A DNA stretch of 64,000 bases from Terfezia claveryi (GCA_015179025.1 WHUX01000098.1:62001-126000); one strand, 5' to 3'. Counted from the first letter of the stretch, positions 12,740-24,769 are shown. Translations and numbers: made by a program. Notes: generated from the sequence alone by a model not told the origin.

Positions 12740-14358
12740 ATCCATATTCCAGTGCTTTACAAGGTTGCTCTGGAGGTGGCTCGGCTGGAGGAATAGACGG
12801 GGCTAGCCCAGGTCTGGGATGGACGGAAAGTGAAGTGCATGGCATCGCCGGTGGAGGTCTAATTAGGCAGGGATGGGTGTTGGAAGTCATATTATTGGTG
12901 ATAATATTAAAATTGAAGGCACTCCAATATGGGACTGGCCGACAACCTGAAGAGTTTGCCATGCAGAAATACATATCAGAAATACATTTGTTCGTTCCAT
13001 AAGACTATAAGACTCGAACAGAATTTTTTTTTTTTTGTTTACTACCATTCCATTGATTCTTGCATGAAGAACCCCGTATATAGAAGTCTCGGAAAAGTCC
13101 GAGCTTACCTACTGACCTGCTCCCGCTGTGGCGTTTTAGCGCTTACATCTCACAATGCGTGCAGCGCCGGTGAGCTCCCTAGGCGCCCTGAGGTTACCTA
13201 CCTAGAGCGCCAAAGAGTCTTCCATAGACAATGTGGCTTTTTTTTTTCTCTTTTTTATTCTTTTCAATGTCAACACTCGCATATAGCGCGGAGCTATCAT
13301 GGCGAGGCAGACTACTTCTAACGCTTGATAATTGATGTGATATTGACATGTATGGTAATACAGTATTATGGTGCTACATACGAAAAACTATTCTTATATT
13401 ATTCGTGCTGGATTCCTTGCCAGGATCTCTATTCTGCCATCACACGTGATCTGACGAATTTTTGTGCTCGAGTAGGTACCAGGATGGATGGATGGAACGT
13501 TCCAGTCTCCGATAAGTTGCAAGGAATCATATATACTGTAGTACCACGTGTCGTCATGAAGAAGGACATTCCTGACCCCTGCTTTGTGACCTGTTTCAAC
13601 AATAAAGTTCTAATACATTGTATAGTGCCAATCCAAAATCCTTTGATGGATTTCTACTCGCTCAATGTTTGGTTGGGCTATAACAAACGTAGTACGTACA
13701 GTATGGCTCGCTGGTGGCAATTCACTCATGCTCTGCCACTACTCAAACCCTGACAATATAGGTACGGAGTCCCAAACACCTCTGTCCCTACCTGAATCCA
13801 TATCTAGTCGACCCCAGCAGAAGAAATAACCGGAGCAAAGAGAACCCAATTTCCGGCCCGCGGTGCATGGAATTGGTCTAAAATGGCTCATTCCTCGCAC
13901 GGGATCTCCTCCGGTTATTAATATAGCAAATTGAAAACAATAGGTATAGCGAAAGTGTAGGGCTCCCCGAGACTTTTAGTCTTCTTTATTGTTCTATAGG
14001 CAACTTGGCTACAGCTGTGATGTAATTTCATTTATGCCATAACTACCTGCCCATATTATAAAAATAATCAAAGATATTGAGACACCGAGTACTCGCCAAG
14101 GGGGTTTTGAGAAGAGATAAAATCTAATTTTTTTTTTAAAAAAAACAAAAAAAAAACACATAGGTATTTGAACTATGATGAGAGACTCGATTTCTGGGAA
14201 GGATATATTACTCACGGGCCCGTATCTACTGGATTTCAGACATTCAGGTAACGACAAATGGGGTGCTAGATTTTTGCTCCAAAGTAGATTTAGGATAGAG
14301 TTGAGGATGCGACCATGAAAGATTGTTTTTGGATGCAAAAGTAAAAAAAGTAAGCGAT
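12740..14358. other. Intergenic, two long frames of unknown status
   Basis: Open frames at 12929-13321 (130 codons) and 13325-13753 (142 codons) are adjacent on the plus strand, but neither resembles a known family and they contain homopolymer runs. I treat them as chance frames. A T/A-rich stretch at about 14130-14160 and a T-run terminator for the tRNA (on the minus strand, 14342-14348) lie at the right end. Confidence 0.35.
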
Positions 14359-14454
14359 CGGTACTAGAAAGACTCGAACTTTCAACCTCCCGGTGAGCAA
14401 TGGTCACAAAGACCATTAACAGCCGGACGCGCTAACCAATTGCGCCATAGAACC
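14359..14454 (-). tRNA. tRNA-Asn (GUU) with a 22-nt intron
   Basis: On the minus strand the cloverleaf can be drawn: acceptor GGTTCTA/TAGTACC (one T-T mismatch), D arm GCGC-AATTGGTTA-GCGC, anticodon stem TCCGG/CCGGG with loop CTGTTA plus A, giving anticodon GTT, and T arm GAAAG-TTCGAGT-CTTTC with a normal B box. A 22-nt insertion (14395-14416) lies directly 3' of position 37, the standard place for a eukaryotic tRNA intron, and itself forms a hairpin (ATGGTC...GACCAT). A run of seven T residues follows the 3' end on the transcribed strand (14342-14348), a Pol III terminator. The acceptor mismatch is odd but tolerable; it could be a decaying copy. Confidence 0.85.
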
Positions 14455-14874
14455 GCTTATTTGGTTAGGTTGTACCTAATTATATTGAGTGGTATATGTA
14501 TAACAAACTATGCACGTACTTGATATGTTGTGACAACTCCAACCTAGAAGAATGTTGTCAAAATCACAACTTGGTTCATGCACAATGTTTTTAGTACAAG
14601 CCCCATAGAGGCCGAGTGAACTGATGGCTCCAGTTTCAAGTTTCATTCTGGTTGTAACTTCAAGCAAGCAACCACCGAACAGAGCCATACTCTGCAGAAA
14701 ATCTATGTTGCAATTGAAATTGCAGCATTTTCTTGCACTACAAGAAGTCATTGAAGCCCAATAAATAGTATGTATCCGGTGGTGCAAATGCTGGCAGACA
14801 TGTTATAGATATCCTTGAGGCTTATATAGACTGCATTTTTATATAATTCCGTATGCATTGTGTATCATTCCTGG

Positions 14875-14951
14875 TAGCTTATTAAGTTCATAACTCAGGC
14901 TAGCTTATTAAGTTCATAACTCAGGCTAGCTTATTAAGTCATAACTCAGGC
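14875..14951. repeat. 26-bp tandem repeat, three copies
   Basis: The unit TAGCTTATTAAGTTCATAAC followed by TCAGGC occurs three times head to tail (14875, 14901, 14927). The last copy lacks one T. No coding potential. Confidence 0.9.
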
Positions 14952-15067
14952 TTTAGGAAAATCGGACATAGAGGTCTTCCGCCACTACATTGGCCTTCTT
15001 GATGATCAAATTTTCAAAAATTGAACGTCAAAGAATGACAGCCAATATAGGAAATAATAGAGCTATA

Positions 15068-15695
15068 CACCCATATCTTGTATCTAGTTTTTGCTCTTGT
15101 ATCGCTGGGTTACTTTGAATGAAGTCTATATATTCTTCGCACCTATACCTGCACTAAGTTACGCTCGAGCAAGTGATCATGACCTCGCTGGACCCAAATA
15201 CCTATATTCCGAATGACATCACCCTGGATCGCTAGCTCGCCCCTAACACATATCTTCGTTAATCAAGCAAATATTTCCATTTCTTTAACTTGCATATCTA
15301 ATCGAATTCATGCAATTTCCAATTTTGCTTTCTTTTCTGCTTTCATTATCTTCAAGCCTGGCCCTTGTTGTGCCGCTTGCGTTTCTTCAAAAGCTCGCTT
15401 TTATACTGTACTGAGATCCTGCTTTTCTGAGAGTTCTGGTAGAAGGGGTTGCCGGTGTTGATCGTAGAGCTAGTAGCCTCTTCTAGAGGGTGGCTCTGAT
15501 GCTGGCTGTTATGGGCGAGCTAGCGATAATGGTGATATCTGTCGGAATATTGTTATGCGAAGTTATAATCACTTGCTCGGGCCTAACTGGGTGCATATAT
15601 GGGTGCGAATAATATAGGCTTCATATTCAAAGTAACCCAGTGATACAAGACTTCGCTCGAGTTCTGAAGAGCAAAAACTAGATACAAGATATGGG
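15068..15695. mobile_element. Foldback/TIR element with arms of about 180 bp
   Basis: The segment from 15068 (CCCATATCTTGTATCTAGTT) is found inverted at the right end (to 15695). Matching inverted blocks continue inward: the GGGTTACTTTGAAT block, the CTCGAGCAAGTGAT block, and GATCGCTAGCTCGCCC at 15226 against its complement at 15510-15525. A small insertion of about 25 bases is present in the right arm. The loop contains only fragments. It is probably a non-autonomous DNA transposon with long terminal inverted repeats. Confidence 0.6.
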
Positions 15696-15699
15696 CATA

Positions 15700-16150
15700 T
15701 ATATGATATAGGAATGCGGGGTCAACTTCCCACCATCGGGTGCCTCCAGCCCGGTATGCATATCTTCACCCGTAACACTGGCTCTGACGGCATTTGAGGT
15801 GCAGGCTCAGATGCAGGCTCAAAAAGCAGGGGCAATGATTCGGTATTGTAAATAACAAATGCATTTGGACGTGACCCCATATTTCCTCCAACCACCGCAC
15901 ATTTCAAGTTTCTCTCCGAGACCTCATTGACAAAATACTCAAACTTAAGTGCTCGCATTACTTTTGTATCCTTCCAGAATTTCTTCATATTCTCAGAAAT
16001 CCTTTTTTGCAATCTGCTTGCGTCATAGTTCTTTCTAATTACCTTCCATTCAAGCAATCAGCCGCTCAACTTCATCTCGTGTCTATGGTCGTGGTGTGTT
16101 TGCGATATCTATGGTGTTTGCCATGTTTGGAGTATTGACCAGTGGAGGAT
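15700..16150 (-). pseudogene. Decayed transposase N-terminal fragment
   Basis: Read on the minus strand from about 16120, pieces in shifting frames give a DEVERLIA-MEGN segment followed by Lys/Glu-rich helical sequence, interrupted by stops. The same start (RPWTREEFEQLITWMED-like) occurs on the minus strand near 55060-55140. The pattern resembles the SANT/Myb-like leader of a fungal DNA transposon, but the family is not certain. Confidence 0.4.
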
Positions 16151-16676
16151 TACGTCACCTAACAGAGAAGGAAAATATGTGCGAGTGTGCAAGTTTATGT
16201 GCCTATCTTCGATTGTGTAGACGACAGTGTGTGACGAGTGGTGACACTCGCTGGTTTCAAGAACGAAGTTGTAATTTTATTTTTGGTGGTGCAATGCTTC
16301 CAGGTCCCTCTTTCTGTTTTAAGTATGACGCGCTCAATTTCAGCATCATTGAGCTTGATCCGCTGGACTAGATCAGGTCAACGAACGAGTTACTTAAGCG
16401 CGAATATGTTGAATTTTCGTGCCGGCATACGAGTGAATACACACAGTCATGATCATGTAAAGAACGCTTGCTTTAAAGTGTAATTGAGAAAATGAGAGGG
16501 TAGGTAATCACCCCGAATATGTTTCCAGGTAGCTCTGCGGAGTACACACTTATATATTGAGAATACTAAAAAGCAGAATGTTTGAAAATTGCAGAGGTAG
16601 ACATACGCTCAAATTAACAATAGAGAGCGTTGTATGGAAGCAAGGCAGCCTCGAAAATGAAGTGCGGTAGTGTGGG

Positions 16677-18500
16677 GGCTACAGTTTTTGGCCTAGCTAT
16701 AATCCATGGCGGTGCTGTGATCCATGTCAACACCCCTGCCATGACACATATCCCGAGATACTACGCTGGCCAGACTTCCTCTACAGACCGGATAAATTGT
16801 TTCCTGACACTCTTGAATATGCTCTACAATATGCGCGTACTAGCTAGTTGAGTAACTCATGTGAAGCCATCATATGCACCAATCCACCTCGAAAAGGCTG
16901 TAATTGCCCCCCCCCTCTCAGTACGACCCGTCCACCCACAGATATCATGAACTAACAACCCTACATAGTGCCAGCACCTTAACTTAGCATATATATTTAT
17001 GTTAGGATACAATATATAGGCATAGAGCTATATAGAACGTTACTATTGTTCGGTACCGATCATGCATAATTCAGCCATTTTGAGCTTTTGGACTATAACA
17101 GCCAGTTGTTCAGTATTTTGATCCTCCTCGGCCTTTTATATCTTCTGCAGCCTCTTTACCTATCTACCTTATACAGCTCCTATATCCTCTATACCATGTG
17201 CATCTTATTATCCTGTAGATCCAATAACTTGGGTCTATTCACTATTGATCAGACAACTGAGCAACCTGGCTACAAGAATAGTATGCATCGCTCAACAAGC
17301 CAATGGCAGATATGAGGTCAATAAAGGTCACTTCACCTAAAACGGTCCGTAGATATTTAAATCACTAGAGATATGAGATAGAGTATGCAAATAATAGATT
17401 GAGCTCTATATCCTGTAGCAGAAATAAGATATTGTGGCAGTTTAGTATGACCTAAGCTCAGTAGCTATATATAAGAAATGAGCCAGACCATAGGGGCATG
17501 TACTGGACAGCCCCGAATTAGTCTCGTGCCCCTGAAGGCCTTCCAGGAGCCGTATACGCATGAAAATCCATATATATAGACGGTGCACCATTTGGCTAGG
17601 CCAGCTAGGTAGTCACGAGCCGTGATTAGGATCTCGTACAAACTGCTATATAAGGCAGATGAGGTTATTGTAATACTATACTATACTATATATAGAGACC
17701 TTCTGATTGCAATAAAATAGAAAGAGGCCTCTAGATGGCAATAAAAGCTACAAAGTGCAATAGAGTGGATCCGGAGGTATAGGCTGTAGACTTCCAATAC
17801 CCTACCTCAGCATCAAACAACCCCCCCCCTTCAGTATATACTGGAGCTGAGGATATAAATAGGTATTGACAATGTTAATAAATCTTTAAGAAACCTTATG
17901 CACATTTATATATGTACATGAGGAAAAATATAGGGCAAAAATATCATTGAGCAGGCCTGGTGTATAGAATATAGTGTGCAGGGCATAGAGGATATAGGAA
18001 TCATGTAAGGTAGATAGGTAAAGAGGCTGCAGAAGATAGAAAAGGCCGAGGAGGATCAAAATACTGAACAACTGGCTGTTATGGTCCAAAAGCTCAAAAT
18101 GGCTGAATTATGTATGATCGGTACCGAACAATAGTAACGTCCTATATAGCTCTATGCCTATATATTGTATCCTAACATAAATATATATGCTAAGTTAAGG
18201 TGCTGGCACTATGTAGGGTTGTTAGTTCATGATATCTGCGGTGGACAGGTCATACTGAGAAGGGGGGGGGCAATTACAGCCTTTTCGAGGTGGATTGGTG
18301 CATATGATGGCTTCACATGAGTTACTCAACTAGCTAGTACGCGCATATTATAGAGCATATTCAAGAGTGTCAGGAAACAATTTATCCGGTCTGTAGAGGA
18401 AGTCTAGCCAGCGTAGTATCTCGGGATATGTGTCATGGCAGGGGTGTTGACATGGATCATAGCACCGCCATGGATCATAGCTAGGCCAAAAACTGTAGCC
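16677..18500. repeat. Large inverted repeat, arms about 525 bp, spacer about 770 bp
   Basis: The left arm (16677 to about 17205) and right arm (about 17975 to 18500) are inverted copies with only scattered differences; for example the C-run at 16909-16916 corresponds to the G-run at 18263-18270. The outer ends are GGCTACAGTTTTTGG and its complement. Identity fades near the inner ends, where CAGCCTCTTTACCTATCTACC is the last well-conserved block. The spacer is AT-rich with TA-type simple sequence and a TATATAAGGC motif near 17651. It could be a DNA element with very long TIRs or two opposed copies of an LTR-like repeat. No transposase is visible. Confidence 0.75.
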
Positions 18501-19407
18501 TCTGGAGTGAGACAGCAAGAGACAGCGGCTAAACCAACTATGCTGAAATTTAGTGGGTTTCTCAATTGAAGCATTGATGCCTGGGCTGAGACGTTGATAC
18601 TATATTTTATCTAGAAGACAACTGCAATCCTAGTACTCCGTATGGTATAGAGACTTCTGCAATCCAGTCCAAGCAAGTCGCACTATCATCCATCGATTTT
18701 TTAGTCGGCTAATACATCCGCCGCAGTGATATCTATAAAAAGCTTGTCCAACCGATGGTATGCCCGGATCCACCGATAAACGAGTAGTTCAACACACAGT
18801 AGAATCACACGAATCCCACATCACATGACATGCCTTTCAGCGAGTGATCCATGTGTGCAGAACTCCATAGTTATAATTGAACGTGATGAAATGCAAGAGC
18901 CACATTTTCGGAATAAAAAACCTATAGCCACAATCTTGAAGCGTAACTGTGGCAAGCCGCGGAATCTGATAAACTAACTTAATCAGATTCTAAATTCAAT
19001 TGGTGAAGCAGGGCGCAGGCTATTAGAACATTTTGTCTTGGCGAGACAATGGTTTATATCGGATGTGATGGGTTCTACGGGGTACCCTGAACGTTGAACT
19101 TCACGGTGCTAGCTGCATAGCGCGAGCATCTCCCAGATCTGAACCCACATTGAGGTAAAGCACTACATACTAGCCAGGTTTACTGGTGTACATAGATGTG
19201 AACCAAACTGTTGTGAACCAAACTGTTGATAAAGTTCTCTTCTGCAGGAGAAGCAATATTACTATAATAAGCTGGACAAACACCTCAAAGGAAAAAACAA
19301 GTCGACGACACCACTAGGTTCATTATCCTCTAAACTATAGCTCAAGAAAACCAACTGGGGTTAAGAACTGGATGCTTATCATGCTTCGCAAGGAGATCTC
19401 CTGACTA
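18501..19407. other. Intergenic, no recognisable gene
   Basis: No protein, RNA or repeat signal stands out. This is the 3' flank of the minus-strand zinc-finger gene. Confidence 0.4.
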
Positions 19408-20315
19408 TCATTTCAGATATTTAAATTGTTGTATAAGCTGATGTCTGAATTGCATAGTAGAACCTCTGCAGCCTCGCTCCATATGTTGAAACAGCCCACT
19501 CAAGGACGAGAATGTTTTACCAGTGGTGCTTCCATTGCAACCGGGAACAGGGCAGAAATAAATAGGAGGAATCTCGATGATCCTTGGTGTCAATTTTTGC
19601 AACCTTTCTATTAAGATGGAGGGATTGACACCCCCAGTTTTTAATTCTGGAGATGGCGTCCGTGGTGTGAAAATTGGCACCCCAGATATCGATCCCGGAG
19701 TCTGGAAGGCTGACGGTTCCGTGGCCGGGGTAAGAATGGTGACCGTATCTGGGGTAAGGACTGTGGCTGAACTTGCTGCGGAAATGCCAGAAGCAGCACT
19801 TGGTATACCAGCATCCCCACCGCTAATCTCTAGATCCTCAGGCTCGTCGTCATCAACCTCAATCATTCGCCTCTCCTCTGCTGGGGTAACTCGAGCAGCC
19901 CACCACCTACCGAAAACATGTGCGTTTGATCGACATTAATAGCAAATCTATCCACCAGGCCCCTAGTTATACCGGCGCGGCACGCCCCACTTTCCCAGTG
20001 TTGCATCATCGCCGACCATAACCCAAACCTCCTGAAGCACCCAACTCCAATACATTCAGTACGGTTTTTTTTTTTTGATGTAGCCCGGTGATGATCCAGT
20101 GCACCGGCGGTCCAGAAATAGCAGTTGCATGGTGAGCAAAAATATTGGGGTTTGTGAGCAGGTGAACTCAAGTGTTGATACAGGGCATGTTGGCTTCCAA
20201 AACTGCGGTCACAGGAGTCACAGTAATAGGAGGTGCGGTGCACTGGTGAATCAAGGTGCTGGTCGCGGGCTCGTTTGGTGGCAAAACTGCGGTAACATAT
20301 GTGGCACTGTGGCAT
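19408..20315 (-). CDS. C2H2 zinc-finger protein
   Basis: Two overlapping minus-strand frames (20315-19863 and 19866-19408) join into one 271-aa protein if a 92-nt GT-AG intron at 19972-19881 (GTATAA...CCCCAG) is removed; the frame is then continuous. From the N-terminus there are C2H2 fingers at about residues 4-26 (CHIC...H...H) and 32-54 (CDSC...H...H), then a finger with CSPC...HH, a further CIGVGC...H finger ending ESGAC, a linker rich in Asp/Glu then Ser/Thr/Pro, and a C-terminal finger (YFCPVPGC...GLFQHMERGC). The spaced-finger, LFQH-x-E-x-G-C ending is typical of a fungal family of unknown function, presumably nucleic-acid binding. The intron is inferred and has no ideal branch site; without it the gene would be frameshifted. 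Confidence 0.7.
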
Positions 20316-21400
20316 GTTTTGAAAGTTTGTAGAAAGCTTGATAGTATATTGCTACTGTAGAAATCTGAAGTTCTACACACGTGGGTGCGTATTGCTATAT
20401 CGATATCGCGATAAAGACTTGTGCTGCAGAAATATGAGCTGAACGCGAGGGTTTAAGGCATGACACCACAAAAACAAAAGGAGTTCAGTCATATATATTT
20501 CATTGCCCCTTGGCATCATATGATGTTATCAGGATCCCTTGCAACGTTGTCGTTTTATCCTGTGGATTGGTGAAACATGAATTGTGCCCATCTCACCATT
20601 CCATGGATAAATTCTATTCTACATGCTTGTAAGTTCGAAATGTAGCACTAAAAATATATCTCAAGGGAATGTATGCATGAGGGAGGGCCCGCCTATCATA
20701 TCGAAAGTTCTAACCATCCTGCAGATTGCTGTGCAAGGTTGGTGCTTATCCAACGGTCTTTCTCCTAGGCTAATACTTCCGCATGGTGACATGTATAAAG
20801 AGCTTGCCTAACGTATGGCATGGGTTCGATCACGCCAATCCCATGGGCAGATATATTAAGAGAAAATCAGATACCTGTACCTCAAACACAGTTGTATACT
20901 CCGTATACCAGAGAAACTGCCCCGAGTATCACAGCATTAGAACTTCCACATGCACACATGCACATTTCTGTCAACGCCATGTTATATCGCTACAATAAAA
21001 CTCTTAAAATGTGTGGAGATCTACCGGTAACAGGTTTCAACAACAAAGTTCTTGAAGGACCTTTACCTGATTGGATTATAATTTATAGAACTTTGCAGTT
21101 TTCCTTTCTGGGAGAAATCTGTAAGAAATGCAGAAGGGCGTTGGTATTTTTTATATATTCGTTCTTATATTTACTAGTTACGGTACTCTATTCGCAATGT
21201 TCCGAATACGGTTTGCAGCAGCTGTAGCAACAGAGTGGTGGGTGTACGCATGGGACTACGTGTGGGTTGTTCACTATATTCGCAACGTCGACAATCATAG
21301 GATTTATAAACACCCTCACGAAGTAACTTATCAGGAATCCGTTCACATGGGGGCTACCTATAATATCCTGTCATATCATAGCGCGTCCCTGGACAATTTT
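20316..21400. other. Intergenic, no recognisable gene
   Basis: Upstream side of the zinc-finger gene. A plus-strand frame at 20820-21227 has a hydrophobic stretch but no family resemblance, and I do not call it. Confidence 0.4.
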
Positions 21401-21505
21401 TTTTTCCCTCAGTCTATACGTCTATGGAGCCCGAGGCTATGAGACGGCCCCGTTCTCTTATCTTAAAAGACTTGTACGCCCAGGGAATAATGGGCAAAAC
21501 TATCA
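21401..21505 (-). mobile_element. LINE B 3'-end fragment
   Basis: A T-run followed by the antisense LINE B tail (CAGTCTATACGTCTATGGAG, then GAGGCTATGAGACGGCCCCG) matches 6110-6200 and the complement of 33090-33175. The right edge near AATGGGC is approximate, and I could not read a convincing TSD. Confidence 0.65.
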
Positions 21506-22264
21506 ACCAACCTAAATACAACTGTGAAAGACCCGGAAAACGCTGTGTGAACTATATGGGATGGAAATTGCTGACCGGGGTAAAGGAAACCTAATAAAAT
21601 TTCTCACTAAGAAATCTGTTACCACTCACTTCAGGTGGCTCCCAACGGCCAACTTCCTATCAAAAATCACCACCACGGAGCTGGTGGCTTTACCAAGTCT
21701 CCGGTTACCTCCGTAACCTCCCAAGATCCAACATGCTCCCATACCCCCTTTCACTCCTATATCCTGTATAATATCTGCCATGGGTCTCTGGCAGGGGACC
21801 CCGTGAATTACAATAGCCTTTCAATGTCGCTAGGCAATGTGACTGCGGGAGTGTTTTGGCTGGTCGGGACCCTCGCTGCCGGACGCGGTGCAGCCTGTCA
21901 TATGGCAGCGGGATGCTACTGCCGAGAGACATCGTCCTCATCCTTAAACCCAGATAGGTCTTCGTACATGGGGCCCTGTAACCTTGTAAGAAATACTCTC
22001 GCCGGCTGTCTGAAAGGGGAAAGTGACGGTGTACGGTACTGGTAAAAACAAGGATCGTACTGAAGGGGAAAGTGACGGTGCGAAAGGGCACATATAAGCG
22101 GCTAATCGCACGTACTTAGATAGTTTTAAGTCTTTAGTACACTAGCACCATAAGCCCCAAGCCTATAGCGATAGCTGCGAATATCAATAAACCAAAATTT
22201 GTTTATTAAGCAAGGATTTGTTAGAATGAATGTAGTACATTCCGCCCATGCCTTGCTACCTATA
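21506..22264. other. Intergenic with a short direct repeat
   Basis: A 20-base block containing GAAAGGGGAAAGTGACGGTG at about 22013 recurs at about 22062 with one change. A plus-strand frame at 21635-22045 has no recognisable family. No other features are seen. Confidence 0.4.
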
Positions 22265-22460
22265 CCATATGTAGCCGTCAGCGGCTTGCACATCATATGC
22301 GTGCTTCCTGCCTAGCTATACGGCTCGCAGCGGCTTGCACATCGTATGTGTGCTTCCTGCTTAGCTATACGGCTCGCAGCGGCTTGCACATCATATTGCG
22401 TACTTCACACCTTGCTCGCACTCATATCGTTGCTTCATGCCTAGCTATACGGCTTGCAAC
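22265..22460. repeat. 49-bp minisatellite, three to four copies
   Basis: Units containing GCGGCTTGCACATC start at about 22281, 22330 and 22379 (49-bp period). Each is followed by GTGCTTCCTGC and AGCTATACGGCT; a degraded fourth unit reaches about 22460. Confidence 0.85.
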
Positions 22461-22699
22461 GGACATGTGCTTCTCCTTCTCATTCTTCTTCATGCTTTAG
22501 ATGTACGCTCATACATGTATATATATCTCGTTCATGTTCCTACTTGTTCGAGATAACCAAGTCACCACTTCACACAATACAATACATGCACTCACTGTGT
22601 ATACGAACATCTTCTTCTCTTCATATTCCTCTCTCCAGTGACCAACTCGCTCTGTTCGTACCTTCCTTCAGTGGACACTTGGATCTCTCCGCTCGCCTG

Positions 22700-23640
22700 A
22701 TGCTATTCCTATTCCTATAAGATTCATTCCCTCATAACCTCGTATTCTCACAGACCTATTCTTCATCACAACATCCTCACTGTCTCTTGTCTCTCTCTTT
22801 CTTTGCATCATCCTCTCGAAAACACCAATCCCCAATTCTGTCTATGTCGCCACTTCTGCCTGTGTCGTCATCACTTCCTCTGCAACATGGTCTGACTGGG
22901 TTGCAATGGATTACCATCTCAACTAGTTGTGCTTTCCCTTTTGCCTGCCATTTCTTCCGCTCTGCAGCAACCACCTTCCTTGCCCTCGCCTGCACCTCCT
23001 TCTCTGATCACATCTTCCACTTCTCCTCGACTGTCTTCAGTTCCTCCTCACTCATCCTATCCTGTCTTCCAACTTCACTTTCCCCTCGATCAACTCCTGC
23101 ACCTCCTTCCCCACCTTCTTTCCCCGGTTTCTTATCTCTACCACCTGCTATGCGTAAACAACCATCGTCTGTTTCGCAACCGAAAGTTGTTTGTCGAGGC
23201 TAGATATATTCGGTTTAGTTGACATCTTCCTTGGGACCCAGCGATTATCCCCTCCTTCTCCGAACTTCTGTTCTCGTTATCATCGCCCTGACCACAGTAC
23301 TCCTCCTGTTCATCCCAGATCCCTTTATATGCATTAGATGTCTGTTCCCTCCCTACTTCTCCTACCGATCCATCTTCTCTGAGAATTGTTAAGACAGCGT
23401 CAATCCGCGCTTGGTATGTTTTAACAAGAACATCTCCACCTTCTTCCACTCCTTCCCCTCCAGCTCCGGGAACTTTGAGGCCGTCCCCATTATTCAATTA
23501 GCTCCTCATCATCCGAGTCTAGGGAAACCTGCCGGATTTCCTTTACCAGCCCATGGGCCCATTTGTATCCGAACAAGCCTCCTCCTCTTCCTCACTCTTC
23601 CCCACTGGTGGGTCACCCCAGCTCCATAACTCCCTGCACA
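22700..23640 (-). other. Purine-rich (minus strand) tract with decayed charged reading frames
   Basis: On the minus strand several short frames encode Lys/Glu-rich helical sequence (for example VVAAERKKWQAKGKAQLVEM near 22960-22910 and a WKKVEMFLLKHTK-like piece near 23440) in different frames with stops. This looks like the remains of one protein, perhaps a retroelement Gag, but no diagnostic motif survives. It could also be composition alone. Confidence 0.3.
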
Positions 23641-24578
23641 AAGTACATTTTCTTTCCTGTGCAATCTAATTAATCAATCATTACTCATGTGCAAGCTATC
23701 TAGCCTACGGCAAGGCTTATCCCTGGGACTTTTGAGGTTCCAAGAATTATGTGCAATCTAATTATATTACATAGCACTTCCGGTGTGTCACAAAGGGAGC
23801 ATAATTAATGTGCAGTGGTATTAGGCTGCCATGGGCAATGGTACATCAGATACATGTGGTGGCTATACGTATGGTATAATCCTTTCCTGCAAGCGCTCCG
23901 TTATAGAGTAACAATGGGTTCTACGTCACTCCATTCTGGGTCATTGATATTGAATCCTCATTGGTCGGTTCTCACATATCTTTTGACCATGCGACTTTGA
24001 AGTGTCACTTGGGATGACATCCAAGCTGCAGGATTAGGTGCCTCCCAGAGCTACGGCGCTACTAAAGGATAATGGCATTGGAGCTTTGCCCCTAAGGTCT
24101 CGGGATAGGCTGCTGTAAGGTTAGCAGAGTGCCTAGGTTCTTACCCATCTGAGAGGCTGATCATATATATTGAGAATGGGGGTACTACTAGCAGTAGGCA
24201 CTTTGTACCGCGATGCGAGCTCTCTGCAGATGACTAGCAGTTGTTGTTACCACAGGAGAATTCGATTCCTGAAAAATGGGGTGATATCAAGGAGGACATA
24301 ACCATCCTCAATGTCCGATCGGACGATGTACCGGGAGTCATGTAGGTATAAAATCGACCCCACCGCAGCATTATCGGTGCAGCAATATCCGGCTCTACGT
24401 CATCAGGGAATTGGGGCTCTCGGAGATCGATCTGTATTCGAATGGGATGGGCTTGATCCCAACCAGGAAACCAGTGCTGTGCCGAAACCGAGACAATAGA
24501 TATAAGGCGAGGGTTTCTGGCTCGGCTTCATAGGAGGCGAATTGTACCCACAACCGGCCTTCCTCACTAATTAGTTTC
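23641..24578. other. Intergenic, no recognisable gene
   Basis: No supported gene. Short frames at 23815 and 24311 have no recognisable features. Confidence 0.4.
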
Positions 24579-24679
24579 TAGGCCTGGGCACGAGCCGGCT
24601 CGAGTTTTTACCATATATTTTGGGGCTCGAGCCTTTTTCCCTACCGGGCTCCAGGCGGCTCGGCTCGTGCCCAGGCCTA
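24579..24679. mobile_element. hAT-type MITE, 101 bp, with 8-bp TSD
   Basis: The element begins TAGGCCTGGGCACGAGCCG and ends with its exact 19-bp inverted complement. It is flanked by the 8-bp direct repeat TTAGTTTC (24571-24578 and 24680-24687). An 8-bp TSD with a TAGGC... terminal repeat is the signature of hAT superfamily elements. The 60-bp interior, itself made of CGAGCC/GGCTCG blocks, cannot encode a protein, so it depends on a transposase elsewhere. Confidence 0.85.
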
Positions 24680-24769
24680 TTAGTTTCTTACCATGGAAGA
24701 GAACAGTTTGGTTGGCACAACACCCTCCACAGAAGGGGAAGAGGGTAATATTTGCATTATTGACGTTTT

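Noticed and set aside
12929..13753. Two adjacent plus-strand frames of 130 and 142 codons
   Set aside because: No domain, no biased composition, homopolymer runs inside, and no splice sites that join them; likely chance frames.
16677..18500. A pair of LTRs of an LTR retrotransposon
   Set aside because: The arms are inverted rather than direct, and no integrase, reverse transcriptase, primer-binding site or polypurine tract is visible between them.
20820..21442. Frames with hydrophobic stretches that could be a membrane protein
   Set aside because: No start context or conserved motif; the right end runs into a LINE B fragment.
24250..24290. GAATTCGATTCCTG as a possible tRNA B box
   Set aside because: No A box or cloverleaf can be built upstream.
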